Origin: Pseudomonas saliphila
GTDB lineage: Bacteria; Pseudomonadota; Gammaproteobacteria; Pseudomonadales; Pseudomonadaceae
Direction of reading: 5' to 3'
Length of the DNA: 64,000 bases
Assembly: GCF_008638345.1 (NCBI RefSeq)
Contig: NZ_VTVA01000008.1
Coordinates: forward strand, 123,514-187,513
Shown here: piece by piece, positions 54,108 through 62,571 of the stretch
Layout of the letters: every line of letters begins with the position of its first letter
How positions within the stretch are numbered: the stretch's first letter is position 1
Translations under genes and position numbers: made by a program
The notes under the pieces: model-generated
Seen by the model: the letters and a program-made list of their open reading frames with translations, nothing else
What the model was told of the DNA's origin: nothing
Databases searched by the model: none

Positions 54108-55109
54108 ATGATCACCGCCATGACTGATCCTACCCTGCGCACCGAACCCGTCCGTCCTATGCTCTGTTCGCCATTAACAGGGCAGGAACCGCTGTTCATG
54201 GTAATGAATACCGGCTCCGGCAAAGGCAATGCCGACCAGATTAGCGAAACCATTGAAGCGCTGCTTTCGGCAGCTGGACGCCGCTACGAGCTGATACCCA
54301 TAAGCAGTGGCGCCGAGCTCGAACCAGCAGCCAAAAAAGCCTTGCAAAAGGCTCGCGAGCAGCACGGCATCGTGGTCGCCATTGGTGGTGACGGCACGCT
54401 GAATGCTGTTGCGGGGGTGGTGCTGGGCTCAGGGGTTCCGTTCGGGATATTGCCACAGGGCACGTTCAATTATTTCGGCCGCTGTCATGGCATTCCCCAG
54501 GACACTGAGGCGGCGCTGCGCTGTTTGCTGGATGCAAAGGTTCGCCCGGTCAGCGTGGGCATGCTCAACGATCACCTGTTTCTGATCAACGCGAGTCTGG
54601 GGCTGTATCCAAGACTGCTGCAGGATCGCGAGCTGTTTAAACGCCGTTACGGGCGTAGCCGTCTGGTCGCGCTGTGGTCTGCCCTGGCGACGCTGGCCCG
54701 GGCGCACCGGCAGCTCAATGTTCAGCTTGAGTACGAAGGCAATATCCATACACTGCGCACGCCGACTATTGTGGTCGGTAACAACCGTTTGCAGATGGAG
54801 CACATCGGGATCGACGACGCGCAAGCGCCCGAACACGACCAACTGGTGCTCATGACATCCAGACCAGTGGGTACGCTGTCACTCTATTGGCTGTTGTTGC
54901 GCGGGCTGGTAAGCCGCCTGGGCGAAGCCGACAATGTCATCTCCTTTGCATTCGACAGCATGGTGGTGCGGCCCGGCCGTGGTCGGCGACGCGTAAAAGT
55001 AGCCCTGGACGGGGAAGTCAGCTGGATGACCGCGCCGCTGACGTTTCGGGTCGCCAAGGACAAACTTCCGCTACTGGTGCCGCGTGTTCCCGTGGAGGTT
55101 GATTCATGA
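54108..55109 (+). CDS. Diacylglycerol kinase-family lipid kinase
   Basis: Soluble or membrane-associated lipid kinase of the DagK/YegS fold, about 333 residues. Motifs: VMNTGSGKGNADQI (ATP loop), AIGGDGTLNAVAGVVLG (GGDGT), GILPQGTFNYFGRCHGIP, and the beta-sandwich C-terminal part with INASLGLYPRLLQ and RVKVALDGE. Starts TTG 54093, ATG 54108 and ATG 54120 are all possible; none has a clear Shine-Dalgarno. The last 4 bases overlap the phosphoesterase ATG, so the two act from one transcript. Substrate (diacylglycerol, phosphatidylglycerol or sphingosine) unknown. Confidence 0.87.
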   Translation: MITAMTDPTLRTEPVRPMLCSPLTGQEPLFMVMNTGSGKGNADQISETIEALLSAAGRRYELIPISSGAELEPAAKKALQKAREQHGIVVAIGGDGTLNAVAGVVLGSGVPFGILPQGTFNYFGRCHGIPQDTEAALRCLLDAKVRPVSVGMLNDHLFLINASLGLYPRLLQDRELFKRRYGRSRLVALWSALATLARAHRQLNVQLEYEGNIHTLRTPTIVVGNNRLQMEHIGIDDAQAPEHDQLVLMTSRPVGTLSLYWLLLRGLVSRLGEADNVISFAFDSMVVRPGRGRRRVKVALDGEVSWMTAPLTFRVAKDKLPLLVPRVPVEVDS

Positions 55110-55936
55110 CCCGTGTCCTTCAATTGTCAGATCCGCATTTCGGTACCGAACAACCGCAGGTGGTGGACGCTCTGCATCGATTCATCGACAGCTGCGCCCC
55201 CGATGTGCTGCTGCTAAGCGGTGACATTACCCAGCGGGCACGCCGCAGTCAGTTCGACGCGGCACAGCGCTTTCTGGACAGGGTTACCTGTCCGGTGCTG
55301 GCCATTCCGGGGAATCACGATATCCCGCTGTTCAATCTGTTCGCGCGCTTTTTCAATCCGTACGGCAACTTCCGGCGAACGTTCGGAAAGCATCTGGAAC
55401 CGGAGTTTTCCAATCCAGATGTGCTGATCATCGGCGTCAATACCACGCGCGCCTCCCGTCACAAAGACGGAGAGGTGTCCGCTTCGCAGACCGCACGCGT
55501 CATTGAGCGTTTACGTCAGGCCGAGCCGGAGCAGTTGCGGATCGTCATGCAGCATCATCCGGTTCGAGCAGTGGCCGAATCGGACAATGCCAATCTGCTG
55601 ATTGGTCGGGAACAGGCGGTTCCGGCCTGGGTAGATGCGGGCATGGACCTGCTACTCGGCGGCCATATCCACTTGCCGTACGTATGGCCCCTTTTTGGCC
55701 ATACCGGTGAATCGGGCCGTAAAGCCTGGACTGTGCAGGCCGGCACCGCCGTCTCGAGTCGCACGCGCGGTGAGGTTCCCAATTCCGTCAACCTGATCCG
55801 GCATGACGTTGAAGCCGATCGGCACCAGTGCTTCATTGAGCGCTGGGACTATTCGGCTGAAGCTGATTACTTTGTCCAGGCGCTGGTTACTGACGTAGCC
55901 CCGGACCGCCCCAGTCAGGGTCCGGCTCTGACCTGA
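55106..55936 (+). CDS. Calcineurin-like metallophosphoesterase
   Basis: 276-residue phosphoesterase of the CpdA/Icc type in layout. Metal motifs: D and H in LQLSDPHFGTEQ, D in LLLSGDITQRARR, GNHD in AIPGNHDIPL, HH in MQHHPVRA, and GGHIH in LLLGGHIHLPY. Overlaps the lipid kinase gene by 4 bases, so a lipid or nucleotide phosphodiester substrate is possible. Convergent with the membrane-protein gene with no spacer. Confidence 0.9.
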   Translation: MTRVLQLSDPHFGTEQPQVVDALHRFIDSCAPDVLLLSGDITQRARRSQFDAAQRFLDRVTCPVLAIPGNHDIPLFNLFARFFNPYGNFRRTFGKHLEPEFSNPDVLIIGVNTTRASRHKDGEVSASQTARVIERLRQAEPEQLRIVMQHHPVRAVAESDNANLLIGREQAVPAWVDAGMDLLLGGHIHLPYVWPLFGHTGESGRKAWTVQAGTAVSSRTRGEVPNSVNLIRHDVEADRHQCFIERWDYSAEADYFVQALVTDVAPDRPSQGPALT

Positions 55937-56944
55937 TCAACGTCTAAATTCGAGGTGCTGGCGATGGGGGTTTGCCCCCCGCCAGATAAAGCCTTCGAAG
56001 TAGTAGTGCAGCAGAGTGATCGTTAGCGCGACCACCAACACCAGCTTGAAATCATCCTGCAGGCTGGTCAGCACATAGGCGACTGCAATCGAGGCGGCCG
56101 GCAGCACGATGATGGGCGGCAATCTACTGAAGTGCGTCAGCCGATAGATCAGGTTTACCGGCACCGCACGATTACGATTGGTGTCGTGGGTGATGTAGAT
56201 CATGAACGCGGTGATGTCATGAATGACGCGCGGAATAAGGATCACGAACAGCGTGTAGCCCATTTCATGTATCAGCAGCACTGAGGTCAACATCGCGACG
56301 TTGCCCCATAGATACCAGACGCCGATCCGGTTACGCGAGGTTCTGCTGAGCCGGACCGCCAGTACGACGACCGCCGCACACATCAGCCCCGCCAGTCCAA
56401 TCAGAAACTCGAATGCGCTCACGCCGGCAAACAGTTCGTAGCCGAGCGCGCTGGCACTATAAACGGTGACGTAGATGACGAATCCGCAAAAGATCGACAG
56501 CCACTTCCAGGCCTTGAACACGCCGGAGGGCGGCACTCCCATCATCATCAGCGTCAAGCCCAGCTGCTGCGCCAGAACATGATAGATGGTGTAGAACGCG
56601 AGGAAGATAAACAAGGCCTGCTCCCCCATCGGCTGCGGACCGAATATTGCCAGGCTGGTCAGCCCGGCAAATCCGAGGAGCGGCGGCAGTAGGCTGCGCC
56701 TGTAGTGGGAAAGGTACTCCGCGTCCGCCATGGTCAACAGGCTCGCCACTATGTGCGGCAACCCGAAGATGACTGTCCAGAAGGGCCAATGCATTGGATC
56801 AATTGGAATATGTTCCCGAATCAACTGGCCATCCAGCGCGAGACTGTCGAGCAGCACCAATGCGAGCGAGACAGGTACCACGGCATAGAGCGCGAGCAGC
56901 CAACGGCAGTCGAGAACCTGCAAGGGGTTATCAAGGGTGTTCAA
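55937..56944 (-). CDS. Polytopic membrane protein with conserved-looking histidines
   Basis: 335 residues, about eight to nine transmembrane helices. Histidines fall inside or next to helices: GLPHIVASLL, TIYHVLAQQLG, LLIHEMGYTLF, PRVIHDITAFMIYITHDTN and LLHYYFEGFIWR. Helix-embedded histidines separated like this suggest a di-iron or haem membrane enzyme of the fatty-acid hydroxylase or Brp/Blh kind. No signature lets me name it. ATG at 56944. Confidence 0.72.
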   Translation of the reverse strand: MNTLDNPLQVLDCRWLLALYAVVPVSLALVLLDSLALDGQLIREHIPIDPMHWPFWTVIFGLPHIVASLLTMADAEYLSHYRRSLLPPLLGFAGLTSLAIFGPQPMGEQALFIFLAFYTIYHVLAQQLGLTLMMMGVPPSGVFKAWKWLSIFCGFVIYVTVYSASALGYELFAGVSAFEFLIGLAGLMCAAVVVLAVRLSRTSRNRIGVWYLWGNVAMLTSVLLIHEMGYTLFVILIPRVIHDITAFMIYITHDTNRNRAVPVNLIYRLTHFSRLPPIIVLPAASIAVAYVLTSLQDDFKLVLVVALTITLLHYYFEGFIWRGANPHRQHLEFRR

Positions 56945-57136
56945 TGGAATGCCCCACCGTCTTGTTATTGAGCCCGTATTGTGGGCTAAGCAGTGGCGGC
57001 CTGAACGTGACGCAATTAACAGAAGAGCGGCTTCAAACGCCCATTTTAGACGGCTTTATATTGAATGAAACTATATTCACCCGTTATCCCGGACCGCCCG
57101 GTATAACGGGTGCTGATGTCATGTGCCCGGATCAGC

Positions 57137-57355
57137 TCAGTTCAGAGAAGCCAGATACAACGCCTCGACTTTCTGGCGCGCCCATGGCGTCATCCGTAGA
57201 AATTTCAGGCTGGAGTTCAGGCTGGGGTCAACCTGAAAGCAACGAATTGGAATCAGTCGACCCAACTCCTCCCAGCCATAGGTGTCGACCAGCGAGGTCA
57301 GGACCTGCTTGAGCGTCACGCCGTGCAGCGGATCAGTACCGGTTTGATCAGGCAC
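57137..57355 (-). CDS. VF530 family (DUF2132) DNA-binding-like protein
   Basis: 72 residues. [29 protein letters not shown] and [21 protein letters not shown] match the VF530 family. The structure of the Vibrio fischeri member is a small helical DNA-binding-like fold; function unknown. Its start overlaps the end of the RRM gene by 8 bases, so the two are translationally coupled. Confidence 0.9.
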   Translation of the reverse strand: MPDQTGTDPLHGVTLKQVLTSLVDTYGWEELGRLIPIRCFQVDPSLNSSLKFLRMTPWARQKVEALYLASLN

Positions 57356-57596
57356 TGGCTGATTCGTCCAGCTTCACGCGGATGCGGTTTCCGGCTACTT
57401 CAGTACCATTCAGCCCTTTGATAGCTGCCTTGGCATCCGACGGGTGCGGCATTTCGACAAAGCCGAAGCCCTTGGACTTGCCCGTTTGCTGATCCATGAC
57501 CAGATCACAGGACGTCACGATGCCGTGCGCCTCAAAGAGCGTGCGCAGTTCGGTTTGAGTGGTGTTGCGAGCAAGATTGCGAACAAGAAGTTTCAT
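57348..57596 (-). CDS. RNA-recognition-motif (RRM) protein
   Basis: 82 residues, a single RRM. RNP2 is LLVRNL (3-8), RNP1 is KGFGFVEM (42-49), both complete. Short RRM proteins occur in cyanobacteria and many proteobacteria and bind RNA, in some cases as cold-shock factors. The ATG at 57596 begins MKLLVRNLA; the frame opens to 57659. Partly overlaps VF530 downstream. Divergent from the SPOUT methyltransferase. Confidence 0.93.
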   Translation of the reverse strand: MKLLVRNLARNTTQTELRTLFEAHGIVTSCDLVMDQQTGKSKGFGFVEMPHPSDAKAAIKGLNGTEVAGNRIRVKLDESASA

Positions 57597-57675
57597 CGTA
57601 TTCCCATGATAGAATTCAGCGCGCACTATACCCCTAACGGGCATAACCTTCATTGCCAAGCATAGTCGACTTTAG

Positions 57676-58191
57676 ATGCCATCCTCCGCCAGTATTGGTC
57701 TGATCAATCCCAAGAGCCCTACCAACGTCGGTGCCGTGATGCGCGCTGCGGGCTGTTATCGCGTCGACTCGGTTCGTTACACGGGTACGCGTTATACCCG
57801 GGCCGCACGCTTTCATACCGACACCCAGGATGTCAGCCGCCACATCCCGCTGACCGGTGTAGATGACATCCTTGACAACCTGCCGCCGGGCACCCGGGTG
57901 GTGTGCGTGGAACTGGTCGAAGGCGCCGTCGCGCTCCCGGCATTCAGTCACCCCGAACGAGCGCTGTATGTGTTCGGCCCGGAGGACGGCAGCCTCAGCC
58001 AGGAGCTGATTGATCGCGCGGATCATGTGGTCTATATCCCGACGGTCGGCTGCATGAATCTCGCGGCTACGGTCAATGTGCTGCTGTACGACCGTCTGGC
58101 GAAATCCTCGGCGGGCATCGGCAACGACGCCTTGATTCGCGAAAGTCGCGATACCAATAACCGCGTCCGGGTCGCCCGGCCAGCTGCTTAG
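57676..58191 (+). CDS. SPOUT (TrmH-type) RNA methyltransferase
   Basis: 171 residues, SpoU/TrmH fold with the knot-region motifs: NPKSPTNVGAVMRAAGCY (motif 1), LYVFGPEDGSLSQEL (motif 2), and VYIPTVGCMNLAATVNVLLYDR (motif 3). Probably 2'-O-methylates a tRNA or rRNA. It lacks the N-terminal substrate-binding domain of RlmB, like TrmL. The tip of motif 3 has CMNLA where many have SLNLS, so the substrate is not sure. Confidence 0.9.
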   Translation: MPSSASIGLINPKSPTNVGAVMRAAGCYRVDSVRYTGTRYTRAARFHTDTQDVSRHIPLTGVDDILDNLPPGTRVVCVELVEGAVALPAFSHPERALYVFGPEDGSLSQELIDRADHVVYIPTVGCMNLAATVNVLLYDRLAKSSAGIGNDALIRESRDTNNRVRVARPAA

Positions 58192-58241
58192 CAGTCACCT
58201 ACCCCGGCCGCCTGTTTGGTACACTGCTGCGCCCCGTTCTG

Positions 58242-59474
58242 ATGGATTTACCCGTGTCGGCCAAAAGCGAGCAATTTGACGTTATCATTCTCGGCGCTGG
58301 AGCGTCCGGGCTACTCTGCGCCTTCACCGCCGCCCAGCGCGGACGACGGGTACTGGTGCTGGAACGGGCCAACAAGATCGGCAAGAAGATCCTCATGTCC
58401 GGCGGCGGTCGCTGCAACTTTACCAATCAGCTGGTTGAACCGGACAACTTCATTTCCGCTAATCCGCATTTCTGTAAATCAGCCCTCAGACGCTACACCC
58501 AGTGGGATTTTATCGAGCTGGTCGAGCGGCACGGCATCAGCTACGAAGAGCGCAAACACAGTCAGCTGTTCTGCACCGATTCAGCGAAGGATATCGTCGC
58601 TATGCTGTTGGCGGAGTGCGAATGGGCCGGCGCGCAGATCCGTACTCATTGCGAAGTTAACAAGATTGACGCCCCGGGCAATGGCAAAACCCGCTATCGC
58701 ATTGGTCTGCAGCAGGATGGTGTCACCCGCAGCCTGGAGTGTGACTCGCTGGTTGTGGCGACCGGGGCGCTCTCCATCCCCACGCTGGGCGGCAGTGGGC
58801 TGGGCTATGAGATTGCCCGCCAATTCGATCTTCCCCTGACCGAACGCCGCGCCGGGTTGGTCCCGCTGATGTTCAGTGACGCGATGAAGCCGCTCTGTGA
58901 ACGGCTTTCCGGCCTGGCGGTGGAGATAACCATCAGCTGTAACGGCCAGTCATTTACCGAGAACATGCTCTTCACCCATCGCGGTATCAGTGGGCCGGCG
59001 GTGCTGCAGATATCCAACTATTGGTATCCGGGCGATGACATCCTGATTGATTTGCTGCCGGGCATTGATGCGCCGCAATGGCTGCTGCAGGCCAAGCAGG
59101 CTCAAGGCAAGAGTCGGCTTCGCACGTTGCTTGGCCAGCATCTGGCAAAAGGTCTGGTCGCGGAGCTGCAAGGCAGATGGTGGGTCGAGCATGAGGACAC
59201 GGCGCTGGCAGAAATCGGCGACAAGCAGCTGGTTCTGATTGGCGAACAGCTTAACAGCTGGCGGCTCAAGCCCTCCGCGAGCGAAGGTTACCGCACGGCG
59301 GAGGTTACCCTCGGCGGCGTGGATACCAGCGCGATCAGCTCGAAGACCATGGAAGCCAGGAACCAGCCAGGATTGTATTTTATCGGTGAAGTACTGGATG
59401 TAACCGGCCACCTGGGCGGCTTCAACTTCCAGTGGGCCTGGTCATCGGGCTACAGTGCCGGGCTCGTGGTGTAG
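58242..59474 (+). CDS. HI0933-family FAD-dependent oxidoreductase (YhiN-like)
   Basis: 410 residues. FAD-binding GAGASG (18-23) in IILGAGASGLLCAF, then RANKIGKKILMSGGGRCNFTNQL, ATGALSIPTLGGSGLGYEIA, and the C-terminal GEVLDVTGHLGGFNFQWAWSSGYSAG. These are hallmarks of the YhiN/HI0933 flavoproteins, for which no enzymatic reaction is firmly known. A GTG start 12 bases downstream is also possible. Its last 25 bases overlap the convergent acyltransferase gene. Confidence 0.93.
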   Translation: MDLPVSAKSEQFDVIILGAGASGLLCAFTAAQRGRRVLVLERANKIGKKILMSGGGRCNFTNQLVEPDNFISANPHFCKSALRRYTQWDFIELVERHGISYEERKHSQLFCTDSAKDIVAMLLAECEWAGAQIRTHCEVNKIDAPGNGKTRYRIGLQQDGVTRSLECDSLVVATGALSIPTLGGSGLGYEIARQFDLPLTERRAGLVPLMFSDAMKPLCERLSGLAVEITISCNGQSFTENMLFTHRGISGPAVLQISNYWYPGDDILIDLLPGIDAPQWLLQAKQAQGKSRLRTLLGQHLAKGLVAELQGRWWVEHEDTALAEIGDKQLVLIGEQLNSWRLKPSASEGYRTAEVTLGGVDTSAISSKTMEARNQPGLYFIGEVLDVTGHLGGFNFQWAWSSGYSAGLVV

Positions 59475-61087
59475 CGCCGACGCGTTATATCACGCCACAA
59501 GGCAGCGGCCATCATCAGGCCGAGCACAATGAACACAAAACGACCAAAGAGCTGCGGATGACGACTGAAGAAGCTCCCCCCCGATTCGGTCGAGAACGGC
59601 ATGTCGACCAGCATTTCCGCGCGCGCGAATGCGCGTGAACCGGTGATAATCCGCCCGCTGGGACTCGCGACAACAGAGGGTCCGTTGTTGATCAGATGAA
59701 TCATCGGCACCCGATTCTCCACGCCGCGCACTATGGACATGGAACGGTGCTGGAACGGCTGAGTGGTCTCGCCAAACCAGTTGTCCTGCGACAGGAATAA
59801 AAGCACTTTCCCTTCACCCTCAGTGCCAACCGACTCAGCCACAAAGGTCGGGAAGGCCGTCTCGAAACACACCTTTGGTATAACCTGCATGCCGTCCATA
59901 TTGAAATAGGCGTGACCGTTCCCGGCAGACAGCTCCCTTAGAAACTCTCCCAGAAACAGATTGCTCAAGGTTTTCAGGCCAGGTAGTGAGAAGAAAGCCG
60001 GCAAGTATTCGCCGAACGGCATGCGCTGGACTTTACGGTAGGTATCGGCCAGTTTCCCGTCCTGCCCCAGTAATGCCACCGAGTTGAAGCTTTGATGCTC
60101 CCCCTCTACCCACCGATTCTCGACGTCATGAAAGATTAACGGAACGCCAAGCTTCTCAAGCCGCTGGGCATAACCGTACCGAACACTGTATTTTTCGAAA
60201 TAGCCTTTGTAGCGCGCCTCGGGCCAGGCCACCCAGGTGGCGCCGCCCTTGATAAGCCGCTCGGTCGCCAGCATTTCTTCAGGAGACTCAAGACTGAAAC
60301 CAGGCGCCGGCTTGGGCAAGGCCAATGTGACCGGATCGTTGGGCTGAACCAGCCCAATTCGACGCGTTTCCCACTCGGCAACGCGGGTATCCCAAGCGTT
60401 CAAACTGGACAATCCGTAGACAAACCAGACGGCCACAAGCCCGGCAGCGCCGACATTGACCGCTCGATTACCAGAGAACCAGACCGGACGCCGCCGCAAT
60501 AAATGGAATACCAACACACTGACAATGAGCATGACTGCATCCAGCCCCTGCGCACCGACCAGATCCACACCCTGCAAAGCAGGCAGGAACTGGGTCTGCG
60601 CCTCGGCAAAGCGCGCTTCGAACAGCAGTGGGTAGAATGCCAGGACACCGAGAACGCTGAACGTGAAGGTCAGCACATCGAAGCCGGGGAAGGCGCGCGC
60701 AAGCCACCGGTAGACGAGACAGGCCAGGCCCACTGACAACCCAGCATACAACCAGAATATGGCTGCCAGCCCCAGACTCAGCGGGAGCGAAAGCCCCTTC
60801 AGGTTGATAGCGAATTCAACCATCCAGTTACTGGCACCGGCGAAACAGAGGGTGCCAGTCACCCAGCCGAGCATCATGGCAGTCGGCAGTCGGGTCCTGT
60901 CCAGTGCAAAAAGCAGCGGCACCCAGCCGAACCATGCGGTCCAGTAGAGATGAGGTATCAGCCAGGGAATACACAGAAGCGCACCAGACAGCGCCGCGAG
61001 CATGATTCTGCAGGCCAGGGGCACGACAGCCGCCGCGGGCGCATCTTCGAGCGGGTTCTTGGTAACGGACAGGTCAAGCCGCATCAT
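59450..61087 (-). CDS. Lnt-like apolipoprotein N-acyltransferase/nitrilase-fold membrane protein
   Basis: 545 residues: six to eight N-terminal helices (about 25-225), then a periplasmic nitrilase domain. Triad seen: Glu in WVAWPEARY, Lys in YRKVQRMPFGEYLP and Cys in PKVCFETAFP; a C-terminal helix follows (RFVFIVLGLMMAAALW). The PFGEY-LP block is the Lnt signature. However, the sequence of the N-terminal part is divergent from usual Lnt, and Lnt is normally near corC/ybeY, which are absent here, so this may be a second Lnt or a related acyltransferase. Overlaps the HI0933 gene tail-to-tail. Confidence 0.83.
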   Translation of the reverse strand: MMRLDLSVTKNPLEDAPAAAVVPLACRIMLAALSGALLCIPWLIPHLYWTAWFGWVPLLFALDRTRLPTAMMLGWVTGTLCFAGASNWMVEFAINLKGLSLPLSLGLAAIFWLYAGLSVGLACLVYRWLARAFPGFDVLTFTFSVLGVLAFYPLLFEARFAEAQTQFLPALQGVDLVGAQGLDAVMLIVSVLVFHLLRRRPVWFSGNRAVNVGAAGLVAVWFVYGLSSLNAWDTRVAEWETRRIGLVQPNDPVTLALPKPAPGFSLESPEEMLATERLIKGGATWVAWPEARYKGYFEKYSVRYGYAQRLEKLGVPLIFHDVENRWVEGEHQSFNSVALLGQDGKLADTYRKVQRMPFGEYLPAFFSLPGLKTLSNLFLGEFLRELSAGNGHAYFNMDGMQVIPKVCFETAFPTFVAESVGTEGEGKVLLFLSQDNWFGETTQPFQHRSMSIVRGVENRVPMIHLINNGPSVVASPSGRIITGSRAFARAEMLVDMPFSTESGGSFFSRHPQLFGRFVFIVLGLMMAAALWRDITRRRYTTSPAL

Positions 61088-61541
61088 TGTTATTCTGCCT
61101 CTGGACACCTGTCAGGCCGTTGGAAAGGTTAGCTGGCACAGTAGTAATCCTGAATTTTCGCAGCAATCCCCTTTTCGGGTGAGCATCGCGGATCAACCTC
61201 GGCAACGAGGACAGCGAGCAAGCGCTATTCCCAGGGCGCCGCACTCGGCCCGACCCGTTTCGACACCGGCAAACCGCAAGCCTTCCAGTTACCCTACCCA
61301 GCCCCAACGGGCGTGGCAACTGGCCCACATCAACCATCCCGTTTTCTGCCACTGGTCAGCCCAGGTGGACCCGCTAGTTGCGCGAGCTGTCCACTGGTAT
61401 AAAACTAACGGAGCGTACTACTGCGTTATGTTCGTTTGATTGCTAGTATGCGCACACGCCAATGATGGCAATATGACCTCTCGCATTACCCATGGACGAT
61501 ACAATGCACAATTGCTTTCCCCACCTGTCCGCAGGATCAGC
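61088..61541. other. Non-coding divergent interval
   Basis: 454 bases between the Lnt-like gene and the response-regulator gene. Short open frames cross it but have no start signal or protein-like pattern. A TATAAAAC stretch near 61398 may be a -10, without a clear -35. No RNA gene or repeat recognised. Confidence 0.5.
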
Positions 61542-62555
61542 ATGAGCATTCGGCCCCTACCGCTGCTCGTATGCGACGATTCAGCCATGGCCCGCAAACA
61601 ATTGATCCGGGCACTTCCAGCCGACGCGTTGTTCGAGATCACCCAGGCGACCAATGGCCTGGAAGGGTTGGCTGCGATCCGTGCAGGGCAAGGTGCAATC
61701 GTTCTGCTGGATCTGACAATGCCGGAACTGGATGGCTTTGGCGTACTGGCTCAGCTTCAGGACGACGGTCTGCCCTGCCAGGTGATAGTGGTCTCCGGTG
61801 ACGTTCAGGATGAAGCAATACGCCGGGCCAAGGCGCTGGGCGCGAAAGCCTTTATCAAGAAACCCGCCGACCCGCTTCAGCTGAGCGCGGCTCTCAGTGC
61901 ACTGGGTATCCTTATTCCACTGAATTCGGCTTCGCAATCCTTGGCCGAGTACGCAGACGGCTTGCCCGATGTGTCATTTCGGGATGCATTCCGTGAAGTG
62001 GCCAATGTTGCGATGGGCCGCGCCGCTGAACTCCTTGGGCGCGTTCTCGGGGTTTTCATCAAGCTGCCGATCCCCAACGTGAACATACTCGAAGTGGGTG
62101 AACTGCATATGGCGCTAGCGGAAGCCCAGCACGGGGAAAGTCTGACGGCGATATGCCAAGGCTATATTGGCGGAGGCGTGGCGGGAGAGGCGCTGCTGAT
62201 TTTCCATGACGCAGAAATCGACACCGTCGCCACGCTCCTCAAAACACACCTTGATGAGAGCGCCAAGCTGGAAATGCTGCTGGATCTGGCGAGCATTATC
62301 ATCGGCGCCTGTCTCAATGGTCTGTCCGAGCAGCTGATGATCAATCTCTCCCAGAGTCACCCACTGGTGCTTGGCCAACATTGTCCGATTGAGGACCTTA
62401 TCCGCATCAATCAGCGTCGCTGGAAACGCACCCTCGCCGTGGAAATAAGTTACGGCCTGGAAGATCAGGATATTCGTTTCGACCTGATGCTGCTGTTTAC
62501 CGAGGATTCGGTACCACGTCTGCAGAAACAGCTGGATTTGCTGATTGATGGCTGA
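61542..62555 (+). CDS. Response regulator with CheC/CheX-like domain
   Basis: 337 residues. Receiver: DD pair D12/D13 in LVCDDSAMARK, phospho-acceptor D57 in VLLDLTMPELDG, S85 in VVVSGD, K106 in AFIKKPAD. The rest (about 135-337) is CheC-like: an intact E-x-x-N helix in FREVANVAMGRAAELLG, and a second helix, DLASIIIGACLNGLSEQL, where E/N have become D/S. CheC/CheX phosphatases dephosphorylate CheY, so this may be a self-limiting or partner-directed regulator. Start ATG at 61542 (MSIRPLPLLVCDD) chosen over upstream starts. Overlaps the GGDEF gene. Confidence 0.87.
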   Translation: MSIRPLPLLVCDDSAMARKQLIRALPADALFEITQATNGLEGLAAIRAGQGAIVLLDLTMPELDGFGVLAQLQDDGLPCQVIVVSGDVQDEAIRRAKALGAKAFIKKPADPLQLSAALSALGILIPLNSASQSLAEYADGLPDVSFRDAFREVANVAMGRAAELLGRVLGVFIKLPIPNVNILEVGELHMALAEAQHGESLTAICQGYIGGGVAGEALLIFHDAEIDTVATLLKTHLDESAKLEMLLDLASIIIGACLNGLSEQLMINLSQSHPLVLGQHCPIEDLIRINQRRWKRTLAVEISYGLEDQDIRFDLMLLFTEDSVPRLQKQLDLLIDG

Positions 62556-62571
62556 CCCAGAGGATCTCCCC

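Noticed and set aside
61088..61541. Short frames in the interval before the response-regulator gene
   Set aside because: No start signals, no protein-like composition; treated as non-coding.
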